The notes beneath the pieces were generated by a model. It saw nothing but the letters and a program-made list of their open reading frames with translations. It had not been told where the DNA came from and did not search any database. DNA of 21,564 nucleotides from JBOHCT01 sp050699055 (GTDB taxonomy: Bacteria; Actinomycetota; Actinomycetes; Streptosporangiales; JBOHCT01), in NCBI GenBank assembly GCA_050699055.1, contig JBOHCT010000052.1, forward strand, positions 1 through 21,564, written 5' to 3'. The translations under genes and the position numbers were made by a program. The first letter of the stretch is position 1; each line of letters opens with the position of its first letter. Shown one piece after another: positions 15,331-21,564 of this stretch.

Positions 15331-15358
15331 GCCGCGCTGACGCTCGGATCAGCGCGGC
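15331..15358 (-). promoter_or_regulatory. leuS leader 10-bp hairpin (regulatory stem)
   Basis: GCCGCGCTGA (15358 to 15349 on the minus strand) pairs perfectly with TCAGCGCGGC (15340 to 15331) across 8 bases. The first arm contains the leader peptide stop codon TGA. Its GCCGCG part can instead pair with CGCGGC inside the leader ORF (15377-15372), just before the Leu codons. A ribosome stalled on those codons would favour the 10-bp stem. How this stem excludes the adjacent terminator is not obvious, because the two do not overlap. Confidence 0.6.
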
Positions 15359-15396
15359 ACTCTAAGGAGCAGCCGCGAGGGTCGCACGGGGCTCAT
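15349..15396 (-). CDS. leuS leader peptide (MSPVRPSRLLLRVPR)
   Basis: A 15-codon ORF that ends 77 bases before leuS. Codons 9-11 are CTG CTC CTT, three leucines in a row, with CTT a rare choice in such GC-rich DNA. Leader peptides rich in the cognate amino acid are the hallmark of classical attenuation of amino acid and synthetase genes. No good ribosome site precedes ATG 15396. An alternative is leaderless initiation at GTG 15387, 7 bases after a TACCAT -10-like box, giving a 12-codon peptide with the same Leu run. Confidence 0.7.
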   Translation of the reverse strand: MSPVRPSRLLLRVPR

Positions 15397-15502
15397 GGTA
15401 GCGCAGTCGAGCCGATCGCGAGGAACTGTTGCGGCGAGAGGGCAGCGGACCGAGGCTCTTGGGCACTCTCCCTCTTCTACTCTTCGCGCATAGGCGGTTA
15501 CT

Positions 15503-15637
15503 CGCGGCCAAGTGAGCAAGGACGAGCTGGGTGAGCTGGCCCTGGCCTCGGCGAACGTGCGGCGTGTACTGGCGGGCCGCGAGGTGCGCCGGCTGGTCGT
15601 CCGCGCGTCCAAGCTGGTCAACGTCGTCCCCGCGTGA
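15503..15637 (+). pseudogene. leuS: 3' remnant of a former plus-strand leuS (LeuRS C-terminal domain)
   Basis: From about 15503, and clearly from 15512, the plus strand reads SKDELGELALASANVRRVLA, then GREVRRLVVRASKLVNVVPA and TGA 15635-15637. This is the end of the LeuRS C-terminal domain: helix, AL-AS-NV, G-R-VR-V-V, LVN-V. It can be aligned with the last residues of the intact leuS in this window (VIVVPGRIVNIVTR) but is clearly a different sequence with very high third-position GC. An in-frame stop (15491-15493) lies just upstream, so nothing else of the gene survives in frame. It ends 69 bases before degV on the same strand, the position I would expect for the resident leuS from actinobacterial gene order. 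Confidence 0.82.
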
Positions 15638-15694
15638 TCCCAGGAGCGTGTACCCACGAGTAGCCCCGGGCGTTTCACGCCGTTCGCCCACGGA

Positions 15695-15700
15695 TACGCT
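15695..15700 (+). promoter_or_regulatory. -10-like box for degV, possible leaderless start
   Basis: TACGCT ends 6 bases before GTG 15707, so transcription would begin at or next to the start codon. No Shine-Dalgarno sequence precedes that GTG, which fits a leaderless transcript. No good -35 box is seen. Confidence 0.38.
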
Positions 15701-15706
15701 CGAACT

Positions 15707-16552
15707 GTGCAGGGTCGCGTCGCGATTGTCACCGATTCGACGGCATATCTGCCCGCCGAGCTGACTGCCCGGCACGACATCACCGTCGTACCACTGCAAA
15801 TCATCATCGGCGGGGCCGTCTGCGACGAGGGACAGGATGTGACCGCGGCCGACGTCGCCAGTGCCCTGCGTCGCTGGGCTCCGGTCTCGACGTCGCGCCC
15901 GTCCCCTCAGCGCTTCGCGAACGCGTACGCCGACGCGGCCGCGGCAGGAGCGGAGGGAGCGGTCTCGATCCATCTCTCCGCGGAGATGTCGGGGACTGTC
16001 GAGTCCGCGCAGATCGCCGCCAAGGAGTCTGACCTGCCCGTCCGTGTTGTGGATGCCCGCTGCCTCGGCATGGGTCTGGGCTTTCCTGTGCTCGCCGCGG
16101 CGGATGCCGCCGCGAATGGCGCGGGCGTCGACGAGGCCGCCGAGGCCGCGGAGCGACGGGCGGCCGCCACGCGGTCGTTGTTCTACGTCGATACGCTCGA
16201 GCACCTTCGACGGGGCGGGCGGATCGGTGCCGCCTCGACCCTGCTCGGGTCGGCGCTCATGGTGAAGCCACTGCTGCACATCGTCGACGGGCGCATTTGC
16301 CCGTTGGAGAAGGTGCGCACCGCCGCGCGGGCGATCACTCGCCTCGAGGACCTCGCTGTCCGGGAAGCGAGGGACCGTTCGGTGGACCTGGCGGTGCACC
16401 ATCTCGCGAACAGCGTTCGCGCCGATACGGTGGCCGCTCGGCTGCGTGAGCGGGTACCGGGGCTCAGCGACCTGTACGTGAGCGAGGTGGGCGCGGTGAT
16501 CGGCGCACACGTGGGACCGGGCATGGTGGCCGTCGTGATCTCCCCGCGCTAG
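15707..16552 (+). CDS. DegV family fatty-acid-binding protein
   Basis: A 281-aa DegV protein, normal length. Family motifs are VAIVTDSTAYLPAEL at the N-terminus, VSTSRPSPQRF (lipid head-group contact loop), SIHLSAEMSGTVESAQIAA, VDARCLGMGLGF, and FYVDTLEHLRRGGRIGAAST with LLGSALMVKPLLHI. DegV/FakB proteins bind a single fatty acid and, with a FakA kinase, deliver it for phosphorylation; no fakA is in the window. The GTG start is supported by a close -10-like box. It opens the degV-comEA-comEC-holA run. Confidence 0.93.
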   Translation: MQGRVAIVTDSTAYLPAELTARHDITVVPLQIIIGGAVCDEGQDVTAADVASALRRWAPVSTSRPSPQRFANAYADAAAAGAEGAVSIHLSAEMSGTVESAQIAAKESDLPVRVVDARCLGMGLGFPVLAAADAAANGAGVDEAAEAAERRAAATRSLFYVDTLEHLRRGGRIGAASTLLGSALMVKPLLHIVDGRICPLEKVRTAARAITRLEDLAVREARDRSVDLAVHHLANSVRADTVAARLRERVPGLSDLYVSEVGAVIGAHVGPGMVAVVISPR

Positions 16553-16590
16553 CCGCGTCGTGGAGTCCTCCCTCTAAAGCGCTGAGTGAT

Positions 16591-16630
16591 TCGTCCACAA
16601 GCTCCGGGGGCGCTGTCGGCCTTTTCCACA
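16591..16630. promoter_or_regulatory. Two DnaA-box-like 9-mers in direct orientation before comEA
   Basis: TCGTCCACA (16591-16599) is one base from TTGTCCACA. TTTTCCACA (16622-16630) fits the general TTWTNCACA pattern. They are 31 bases apart, about three helical turns, in the 131-base degV-comEA gap, which otherwise shows no clear promoter. Confidence 0.3.
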
Positions 16631-16683
16631 ACTTGCGCTCGGCACCTCCCCAGTGAGCGTCATGGCCTCTAACGTCACCGTGC

Positions 16684-17682
16684 GTGAGGTTGTCGTTTCG
16701 CACGTCCGGGCCAGCGATACCGAGCGCCGTCGTGGTGGCTCGGCTGCGCGCGCTGGCCCCCGCCGTGGAGGGAGGCCCGCCTGTGGCCGGCGACGATGTT
16801 CCCTTCTCCAACGCGATCGGTGAAGAGCCGCACCAGGCTGGGGCGGATGTGTTTCCGCCGTACGAGACCGATCCGTACGAGACCGATCCGCACGAACTCG
16901 AGGCGCACGGCTTCGCGCCGTACGAACTCGACGCTGCCGAAGCGCCGCCTCTCCCGGCCGGGGCAGGGCAGGTGACACGGGAGCCTCCGCGACGGCGAGT
17001 GAGGGTCGAGCCGATGCCACCCGACGATCTCACATACCCCACCATTCTCCGGCCTCCCGCTGCTGCGGATCGTCAGGAGCCGACAGAGATCGACAGCTCT
17101 CGATGGCTGGACGCGCTGTTCGATCCCGGTCGCCGATCCATCGGCGCTTTCGTCCTCGTCGGTCTCGCCGCCGCCTGCATCGCGGGCCTCTCCCTATGGC
17201 GGTCACGCCCTGAGGTGGTGACCGCCGCTCCGGATCGTGCCGCCCACGCGGTGGCGTCGCCGCGTCCTTCGTCACCCAGCCCGCTCGTGGTCGACGTGAG
17301 CGGGAAAGTCCGGCATCCGGGGGTCGTGCGCCTCCCTGAGGGCTCGCGTGTCGCCGACGCCGTCAAGGCCGCCGGCGGTACGCGCCACGGCGTCGACACC
17401 CCCCAGCTCAACCTCGCCCGCAAGGTGGTCGACGGCGAGCAGATCCTCGTGGGGGTGACGCCTCCTGGAGCGGCGAGCGGGGGAGCCGGCGCCCGCGTCG
17501 ACATCAACACCGCCTCGACGGATCAGCTCGAGGAGCTCCCGGAGATCGGGCCGGTGCTCGCGGGGCGGATCGTCGAGTACCGCCAGGATCACGGCGGCTT
17601 CCGTTCCGTCGATGAGCTGAAGGACGTGTCGGGGATCGGCGAGAAGACGTATGCCGAGCTCGAGGACAAGGTGCGGGTGTGA
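16684..17682 (+). CDS. comEA: ComEA-family helix-hairpin-helix DNA-binding protein
   Basis: A protein of about 332 aa. The order is: a long acidic/proline-rich cytoplasmic N-terminus, one membrane segment (FVLVGLAAACIAGLSLW, about residue 160), a Ser/Pro linker, an SLBB domain (VVDVSGKVRHPGVVRLPEGS, about 200-255), and two helix-hairpin-helix motifs (INTASTDQLEELPEIGPVLA and ELKDVSGIGEKTY). ComEA captures double-stranded DNA at the cell surface for uptake. The N-terminus contains an exact 15-base tandem duplication (16861-16875, 16876-16890) giving YETDPYETDP. The start at GTG 16684 is uncertain, as no ribosome site is visible. It overlaps comEC by four bases. Confidence 0.88.
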   Translation: MRLSFRTSGPAIPSAVVVARLRALAPAVEGGPPVAGDDVPFSNAIGEEPHQAGADVFPPYETDPYETDPHELEAHGFAPYELDAAEAPPLPAGAGQVTREPPRRRVRVEPMPPDDLTYPTILRPPAAADRQEPTEIDSSRWLDALFDPGRRSIGAFVLVGLAAACIAGLSLWRSRPEVVTAAPDRAAHAVASPRPSSPSPLVVDVSGKVRHPGVVRLPEGSRVADAVKAAGGTRHGVDTPQLNLARKVVDGEQILVGVTPPGAASGGAGARVDINTASTDQLEELPEIGPVLAGRIVEYRQDHGGFRSVDELKDVSGIGEKTYAELEDKVRV

Positions 17683-20165
17683 AGCCAGCTCGGGCAGCGT
17701 CCGCTGCCGAGCCTTCCCCGATCCGTTCCTCACCGCGAGACCTACGCCTCGCCGCGCCAGCGGTGGCTGCGTGGCTCGCTGCCGCCGCGCTGCTGGGTAC
17801 GTCCGCGCGAACCGCCCTCCTCACCGGTGCTGTCACCGCCATGTCGGCGGGCGGTGCCGCCTTGGCGTCTCGGCGGCGCGTCGCCTGCGGGAGCGTGGCC
17901 GCGGCGGCCCTGCTCTGCGCGGCCGCGGCGGCGTTCTCCGTCGGCCTCAGGTTGACGGCGGTGGCGCGGGGACCCCTGCCCTCGCTGGCCGCCGAGCACG
18001 CGACCGCGACCGTGGGGATGGTCGTCAGGGGCACGCCTCGGCTCGGTGCGCCGCACGTGCGCCGGTCGGCTCTGCATCGTTCCGTCGTGGTTCACGGCCG
18101 TGCCGCGGCCGTTGTCGACGACGGGCGGAAGATCCGCGTGAGCTCCCCCATCGTCGTCATCGCGTCGGGCGGGGCGTGGGTCTCGCTCACGCCGAGCCAG
18201 CGGATCCGTGTCCGAGGCCGCCTCATCCCTCCCGACCCCGATGAGCTCCTCTCGGCGGTGCTGCTCGCCCGAGGCCCGCCCACCATCATCGGCGGGCCTT
18301 CCTGGCCGCAGTCGGCCGCCGAGCAGGTGCGCGATGGCTTGCGTACGGCGCTCCAGGGACTTCCACAGGAGCAACGCGGGCTTGTCCTCGGCCTCGTGCT
18401 CGGCGACACGTCGACGATGCCCCCGCGCCTCACAGAGGACTTTCGTACGACCGGGCTCGCGCACCTCCTCGCCGTCTCAGGCGCCAACGTAGCGATCATC
18501 CTCGGGGCGTTGCTCGCCGCTGCCCGCATCGTCGGCCTGGGGATACGGGTGGGCGCTGCGGTCGGTGGTGTCGGGATCCTCGCGTACGCGCTGCTGGCCG
18601 GCCCGGAGCCGAGCGTCCTGCGGGCGACCGTGATGGGCCTCGTCACGGTCGCCGCCATCGCGACCGGACGGGCCCGTTCTGGGCCCTCCGCCCTGGGCGT
18701 GGCCGTGCTCGCGCTCGTGCTGTTCGATCCCGGCCTCGCTCGGTCGTACGGCTTCGCGCTATCCGTGCTGGCGACCGGCGGACTGATCCTGCTCGCGCCC
18801 GCGATGAGCGCCGCGATGAGCCGCCGCGTTCCGCGGCCGGTGGCCGAGGCGCTGGCCGTCACGGTGGCTGCCCAGCTCGCCTGCCTGCCCGTCCTCGTCA
18901 CCTTGTCCGGCCGCATCAGCCTCACCGCTGTTCCGTGTAACCTGCTCGCCGCGCCCGCTGTCCCGCCGGCGACCGTACTGGGGCTTCTCGCCGCCGTGAT
19001 CGCGATGCTCGCCCCGCTTGCGGGTTCGCTGGTGGCCGCCGTGGCGGGAGCGTGTGCGGGCTGGATCGTGCACGTCGCTCGCGCCGGGGCCGACCTACCG
19101 TACGCGGCCGTGCACTGGCCCTCCAGCCTCACCGGAGCGCTGGTCATCGCAGCCCTGTGCGCGGTCCTCGTGGTGGCACTACGGTACCGGGCGCTGCGCC
19201 GGTACGCGGTCGTCGCCGTGGCCGGAGTGCTGCTCGCCGTGGTCTTCGTCAAGGTGCTCGGGTCGACAGGCGTCGGCGTTTCCTGGCCCCCGCGCGGTTG
19301 GCGACTCGTCGCCTGTGACGTGGGGCAGGGCGACGCACTCGTGCTCGCCGTCGGGCGCGGGACCGCCGTCGTCGTCGATGCGGGACCAGATCCACGTCTC
19401 ATTGACCGTTGCCTCGACGATCTCGGCATCGACCGGGTACCGCTGCTCGTGCTGAGCCACCTGCACGCCGACCACGTCGAGGGACTGCCGGGGGTGCTCG
19501 ACGGTCGGACGGTCGGGACCGCCGTCACAGGCCCACTCGCCGAGCCGCCCGAGGGGGCCGCGCGGGTGGTCCGATGGCTCCGGGAGGCCCACGTACCCTT
19601 GCGTCACGTGACGTACGGGGCGGGATGGCGTGTCGGGGCCTTGCGCCTATCGGTCCTCGGACCGCGCGACCGGCCCGAGGACGGCGACGAGGAGGCGATC
19701 AATGCCGCCAGCCTGGTCGTGCGGGCATCGTGGCCACGGCTCACTGCGCTGCTGACCGGGGATATCGGAGCGGGGGCCCAGCGGAGCTTGCTGGAGGGCG
19801 GTGCCGACGTCGGCTCCATGGTGCTCAAGGTCCCCCATCACGGGTCAGCTGACCAAGATGCGGACTTCATTGAGGCGGTGGGAGCGGGCATTGGGCTCAT
19901 CTCGGTGGGTGCTGATAACGACTATGGCCATCCGGCCGCCCATACGTTGCGCCTGCTCCACCGGGTCGGAACACGGACCTTCCGTACAGACCGTGAGGGT
20001 GATCTTGCGGTAATGATCACGGACCATGGCGTCGCGGTGGCGGCCCGGGCCGGGGACGTCGAGAGCGCCAGGGCCGTCACGCGCGACAACCAACGGCCCG
20101 TCGCCCCGGCGTCGGATCACCGTTTCCTCGCTTGGTCGGCGCGGAGTGGCATGCTCGTGCCATGA
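17679..20165 (+). CDS. comEC: ComEC/Rec2-family competence membrane protein with MBL-fold domain
   Basis: An 828-aa multi-pass membrane protein. Two N-terminal hydrophobic helices (about 25-85) precede an OB-like soluble region with IRVRGRLIPPDPDEL. The Competence domain follows (about 210-540: LVLGLVLGDTSTMP, TGLAHLLAVSGANVAIILGA and many helices). The C-terminal metallo-beta-lactamase domain (from about 545) has DVGQGDALVLAV, the metal site SHLHADHVEG (His594, His596, Asp598, His599), LLTGDIGAG and KVPHHGSADQD. ComEC forms the channel for single-stranded DNA uptake, and its MBL domain probably degrades one strand. The GTG start overlaps the comEA stop (GTGA 17679-17682). Competence is not demonstrated in most actinobacteria despite this conserved pair. 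Confidence 0.93.
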   Translation: MKPARAASAAEPSPIRSSPRDLRLAAPAVAAWLAAAALLGTSARTALLTGAVTAMSAGGAALASRRRVACGSVAAAALLCAAAAAFSVGLRLTAVARGPLPSLAAEHATATVGMVVRGTPRLGAPHVRRSALHRSVVVHGRAAAVVDDGRKIRVSSPIVVIASGGAWVSLTPSQRIRVRGRLIPPDPDELLSAVLLARGPPTIIGGPSWPQSAAEQVRDGLRTALQGLPQEQRGLVLGLVLGDTSTMPPRLTEDFRTTGLAHLLAVSGANVAIILGALLAAARIVGLGIRVGAAVGGVGILAYALLAGPEPSVLRATVMGLVTVAAIATGRARSGPSALGVAVLALVLFDPGLARSYGFALSVLATGGLILLAPAMSAAMSRRVPRPVAEALAVTVAAQLACLPVLVTLSGRISLTAVPCNLLAAPAVPPATVLGLLAAVIAMLAPLAGSLVAAVAGACAGWIVHVARAGADLPYAAVHWPSSLTGALVIAALCAVLVVALRYRALRRYAVVAVAGVLLAVVFVKVLGSTGVGVSWPPRGWRLVACDVGQGDALVLAVGRGTAVVVDAGPDPRLIDRCLDDLGIDRVPLLVLSHLHADHVEGLPGVLDGRTVGTAVTGPLAEPPEGAARVVRWLREAHVPLRHVTYGAGWRVGALRLSVLGPRDRPEDGDEEAINAASLVVRASWPRLTALLTGDIGAGAQRSLLEGGADVGSMVLKVPHHGSADQDADFIEAVGAGIGLISVGADNDYGHPAAHTLRLLHRVGTRTFRTDREGDLAVMITDHGVAVAARAGDVESARAVTRDNQRPVAPASDHRFLAWSARSGMLVP

Positions 20166-21136
20166 GCTCTGGCCGATCCGATCTTCCTCCCATCACACTC
20201 GTTGTCGGCGATGAGGAGCTGCTCGCCGATCGCGCCGTCTCCGGCGTCGTCGAGGCCGCGCGAGAGACAGACCCCGAGGCTGAGCTACGCCAACGGCAGG
20301 GTGGCGCGCTATCGCCCGGAGACCTGGCCGCCCTTGTCCGGCCGTCGCTCTTCGAGGAGCGCCGCGTCATCGTGATCAGATCCGCGCAGGACATCACGAA
20401 GGACGTCGCCGCTGAGGTCTCCGCTTACCTGGCCGATCCAGCCGACGACGTGAGCCTGGTGCTCGTTCACCAAGGGGGCGCCAAGGGCAAGGGCGTACTC
20501 GAAACCGCTCGGACAGCCAAAGCGCGCGAGATCACCTGCCCCCGGGTCACCAAGCCGAGCGACCGGGCCGACTTCGTACGCGATGAGGTGCGGCGCCGCG
20601 GTGGGACGATCTCGGATGACGCGGCGCGTGCGCTCGTCGACGCGGTCGGGAGCGACCTGAGGGAAGTGGCCAGCGCCTGCGACCAGCTCGTGAGTGACAC
20701 CGGCGGGACCGTCGACGCCGGCGCGGTCGCCCGTTACCACCGCGGGCACGCACAGGTCAGTGGGTTCACGGTCGCCGACCGCGCCGTCGAGGGCCGCGCT
20801 ACCGACGCTTTGGAGGAGCTGCGATGGGCCTTGTCCATCGGGGTCCCACCGGTGCTGATCACGAGCGCGCTGGCCCAGGGTCTGCGGGCCATCGCCCGGG
20901 TGGCGACGGCCTCCAGAAGTCTCCGTGGACCTGCGCCCGCCCGCGAGCTCGGCATGCCGCCATGGAAGATCGACCGGGTACGCCGTCAGCTCCGGGGCTG
21001 GAGTCCGGACGGCGTCGACAGTGCCCTGCGCACGGTCGCGGAAACCGACGCTCAGGTCAAGGGGGGCGGTGCCGACGCGGGGTACGCGTTGGAGCGGGCT
21101 GTTCTCGCGATCACCGCCGCACGGCACGGGCAGTAG
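20162..21136 (+). CDS. holA: DNA polymerase III delta subunit
   Basis: A 324-aa clamp-loader delta subunit, normal length. Motifs are ITLVVGDEELLADRAVSGVV at the start, LVRPSLFEERRVIVIRSAQD, YLADPADDVSLVLVHQGGAK, DLREVASACDQLVSDTGGTV, and the C-terminal collar region LGMPPWKIDRVRRQLRGW, ending ERAVLAITAARHG. Delta opens the beta clamp during DnaX-complex loading. ATG 20162 overlaps the comEC stop (ATGA 20162-20165), so it is translationally coupled. It converges on rpsT, the common bacterial arrangement. Confidence 0.95.
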   Translation: MSSGRSDLPPITLVVGDEELLADRAVSGVVEAARETDPEAELRQRQGGALSPGDLAALVRPSLFEERRVIVIRSAQDITKDVAAEVSAYLADPADDVSLVLVHQGGAKGKGVLETARTAKAREITCPRVTKPSDRADFVRDEVRRRGGTISDDAARALVDAVGSDLREVASACDQLVSDTGGTVDAGAVARYHRGHAQVSGFTVADRAVEGRATDALEELRWALSIGVPPVLITSALAQGLRAIARVATASRSLRGPAPARELGMPPWKIDRVRRQLRGWSPDGVDSALRTVAETDAQVKGGGADAGYALERAVLAITAARHGQ

Positions 21137-21173
21137 TGATGCCTTGTCCCGAGGACGCGGCGGCGGCCCACGA

Positions 21174-21189
21174 CGCCGACTTGTCGGCG
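21174..21189. terminator. Possible bidirectional terminator between holA and rpsT
   Basis: CGCCGAC and GTCGGCG form an exact palindromic pair with only two bases between, so a 5-6 bp stem is realistic. It lies 37 bases past the holA stop and 52 bases past the rpsT stop on the other strand. No T tract. Confidence 0.35.
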
Positions 21190-21241
21190 GCGGAGTGCGC
21201 TCCAGGGATCCGATCGACCAACCGGCCCGGCCTGGCGGGGG

Positions 21242-21508
21242 CTAGCTTCGCAGGGCAGCGACACGGCGCGCGATCGCCGACTTGCGGTTGGCGGCCTGGT
21301 TGCGGTGGATCACGCCCTTGCTTGCCGCCTTGTCGAGGTGCCGGGACGCGGCCCGCATCCGGCGGACCGCGTCATCGACGTCGCCAGCGCCCGCCGCCTC
21401 GTGGAAGCTGCGGATCGATGTCTTGAGCGACGACTGGACCGCCCTGTTGCGCAGACGGCGCTGTTCGTTCTGCCGGTTGCGCTTGATCTGAGACTTGATG
21501 TTCGCCAC
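21242..21508 (-). CDS. rpsT: 30S ribosomal protein S20
   Basis: An 88-aa, highly basic bS20. It opens MANIKSQIKRNRQNEQRRLR and contains SSLKTSIRSF, the helical SRHLDKAASKGVIHRNQAAN, and RKSAIARRVAAL, all diagnostic. It binds 16S rRNA early in 30S assembly. The start is GTG 21508, with GAGG about 9 bases upstream on the minus strand. It is transcribed toward holA. Third-position GC is high, as in neighbouring core genes. The 56 bases beyond it hold its upstream region and no other gene. Confidence 0.97.
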   Translation of the reverse strand: MANIKSQIKRNRQNEQRRLRNRAVQSSLKTSIRSFHEAAGAGDVDDAVRRMRAASRHLDKAASKGVIHRNQAANRKSAIARRVAALRS

Positions 21509-21564
21509 GCGTGAGCCTCGCTTGAAGGGTCTGGGTCAGCCGTCGAACGAGTATGGGGGGTACG

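Noticed and set aside
15272..15396. T-box riboswitch before leuS
   Set aside because: No T-box consensus sequence or specifier loop is visible, and the Leu-rich leader ORF and terminator are better explained by ribosome-mediated attenuation.
18092..19528. 478-aa minus-strand ORF
   Set aside because: It is antisense to comEC; the Thr/Ser/Ala-rich composition comes from the GC bias of the real gene.
1..21564. CRISPR array, rRNA, insertion sequence or defence genes
   Set aside because: No regularly spaced repeats, rRNA sequence, transposase motif or recognisable defence protein was seen on either strand.

Overview
The window is high-GC DNA with frequent GTG starts and tight 4-base gene overlaps. 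It looks like an actinobacterial chromosome, probably Streptosporangiales/Streptomycetales-like; the exact taxon cannot be read from it. Two housekeeping blocks flank an accessory stretch.

Left block (1-3893, plus strand): the 3' end of proA, a PaaK-type acyl-CoA ligase, then nadD, rsfS and a histidine phosphatase in overlapping frames, a strong hairpin, and a tRNA-Ala(GGC). Right block (15707-21508): degV, comEA, comEC and holA on the plus strand, converging on rpsT.

Middle (3894-12290): directly after the tRNA 3' end comes a field of broken or shortened genes: a frameshifted glycosyltransferase, an N-truncated MarR, a membrane-protein scrap, a 3'-truncated methyltransferase, and an AMP nucleosidase pseudogene ending at a perfect 38-bp inverted repeat. 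Among them are intact-looking genes for a MarR regulator with twin operators, an FMN split-barrel protein, a VOC protein, a DUF3048 lipoprotein, a DUF4192 protein, and an unknown 148-aa protein made of two degenerate repeats. The last is followed by a broken 2-oxoglutarate/Fe(II) oxygenase.

The main discovery is at leuS. The complete leuS (12290-15271) lies on the minus strand. On the opposite strand, immediately before degV, is a 41-codon fragment (15512-15637) that reads as the C-terminal end of a different leucyl-tRNA synthetase, with very GC-rich third positions. The simplest reading is that the resident plus-strand leuS was lost and replaced in place by an incoming leuS on the other strand. 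The incoming gene carries its own control region: a 15-codon leader peptide with three consecutive Leu codons (CTG CTC CTT), a 10-bp hairpin that includes the leader stop codon, and a canonical terminator with a six-T tract just before the leuS start. This looks like classical leucine-responsive attenuation.

Other points: the histidine phosphatase appears to start at a CTG overlapping the rsfS stop; the tRNA-Ala has C instead of U at position 33; and DnaA-box-like 9-mers occur in pairs before the DUF4192 gene and comEA. No transposase, integrase, CRISPR array or rRNA was seen.
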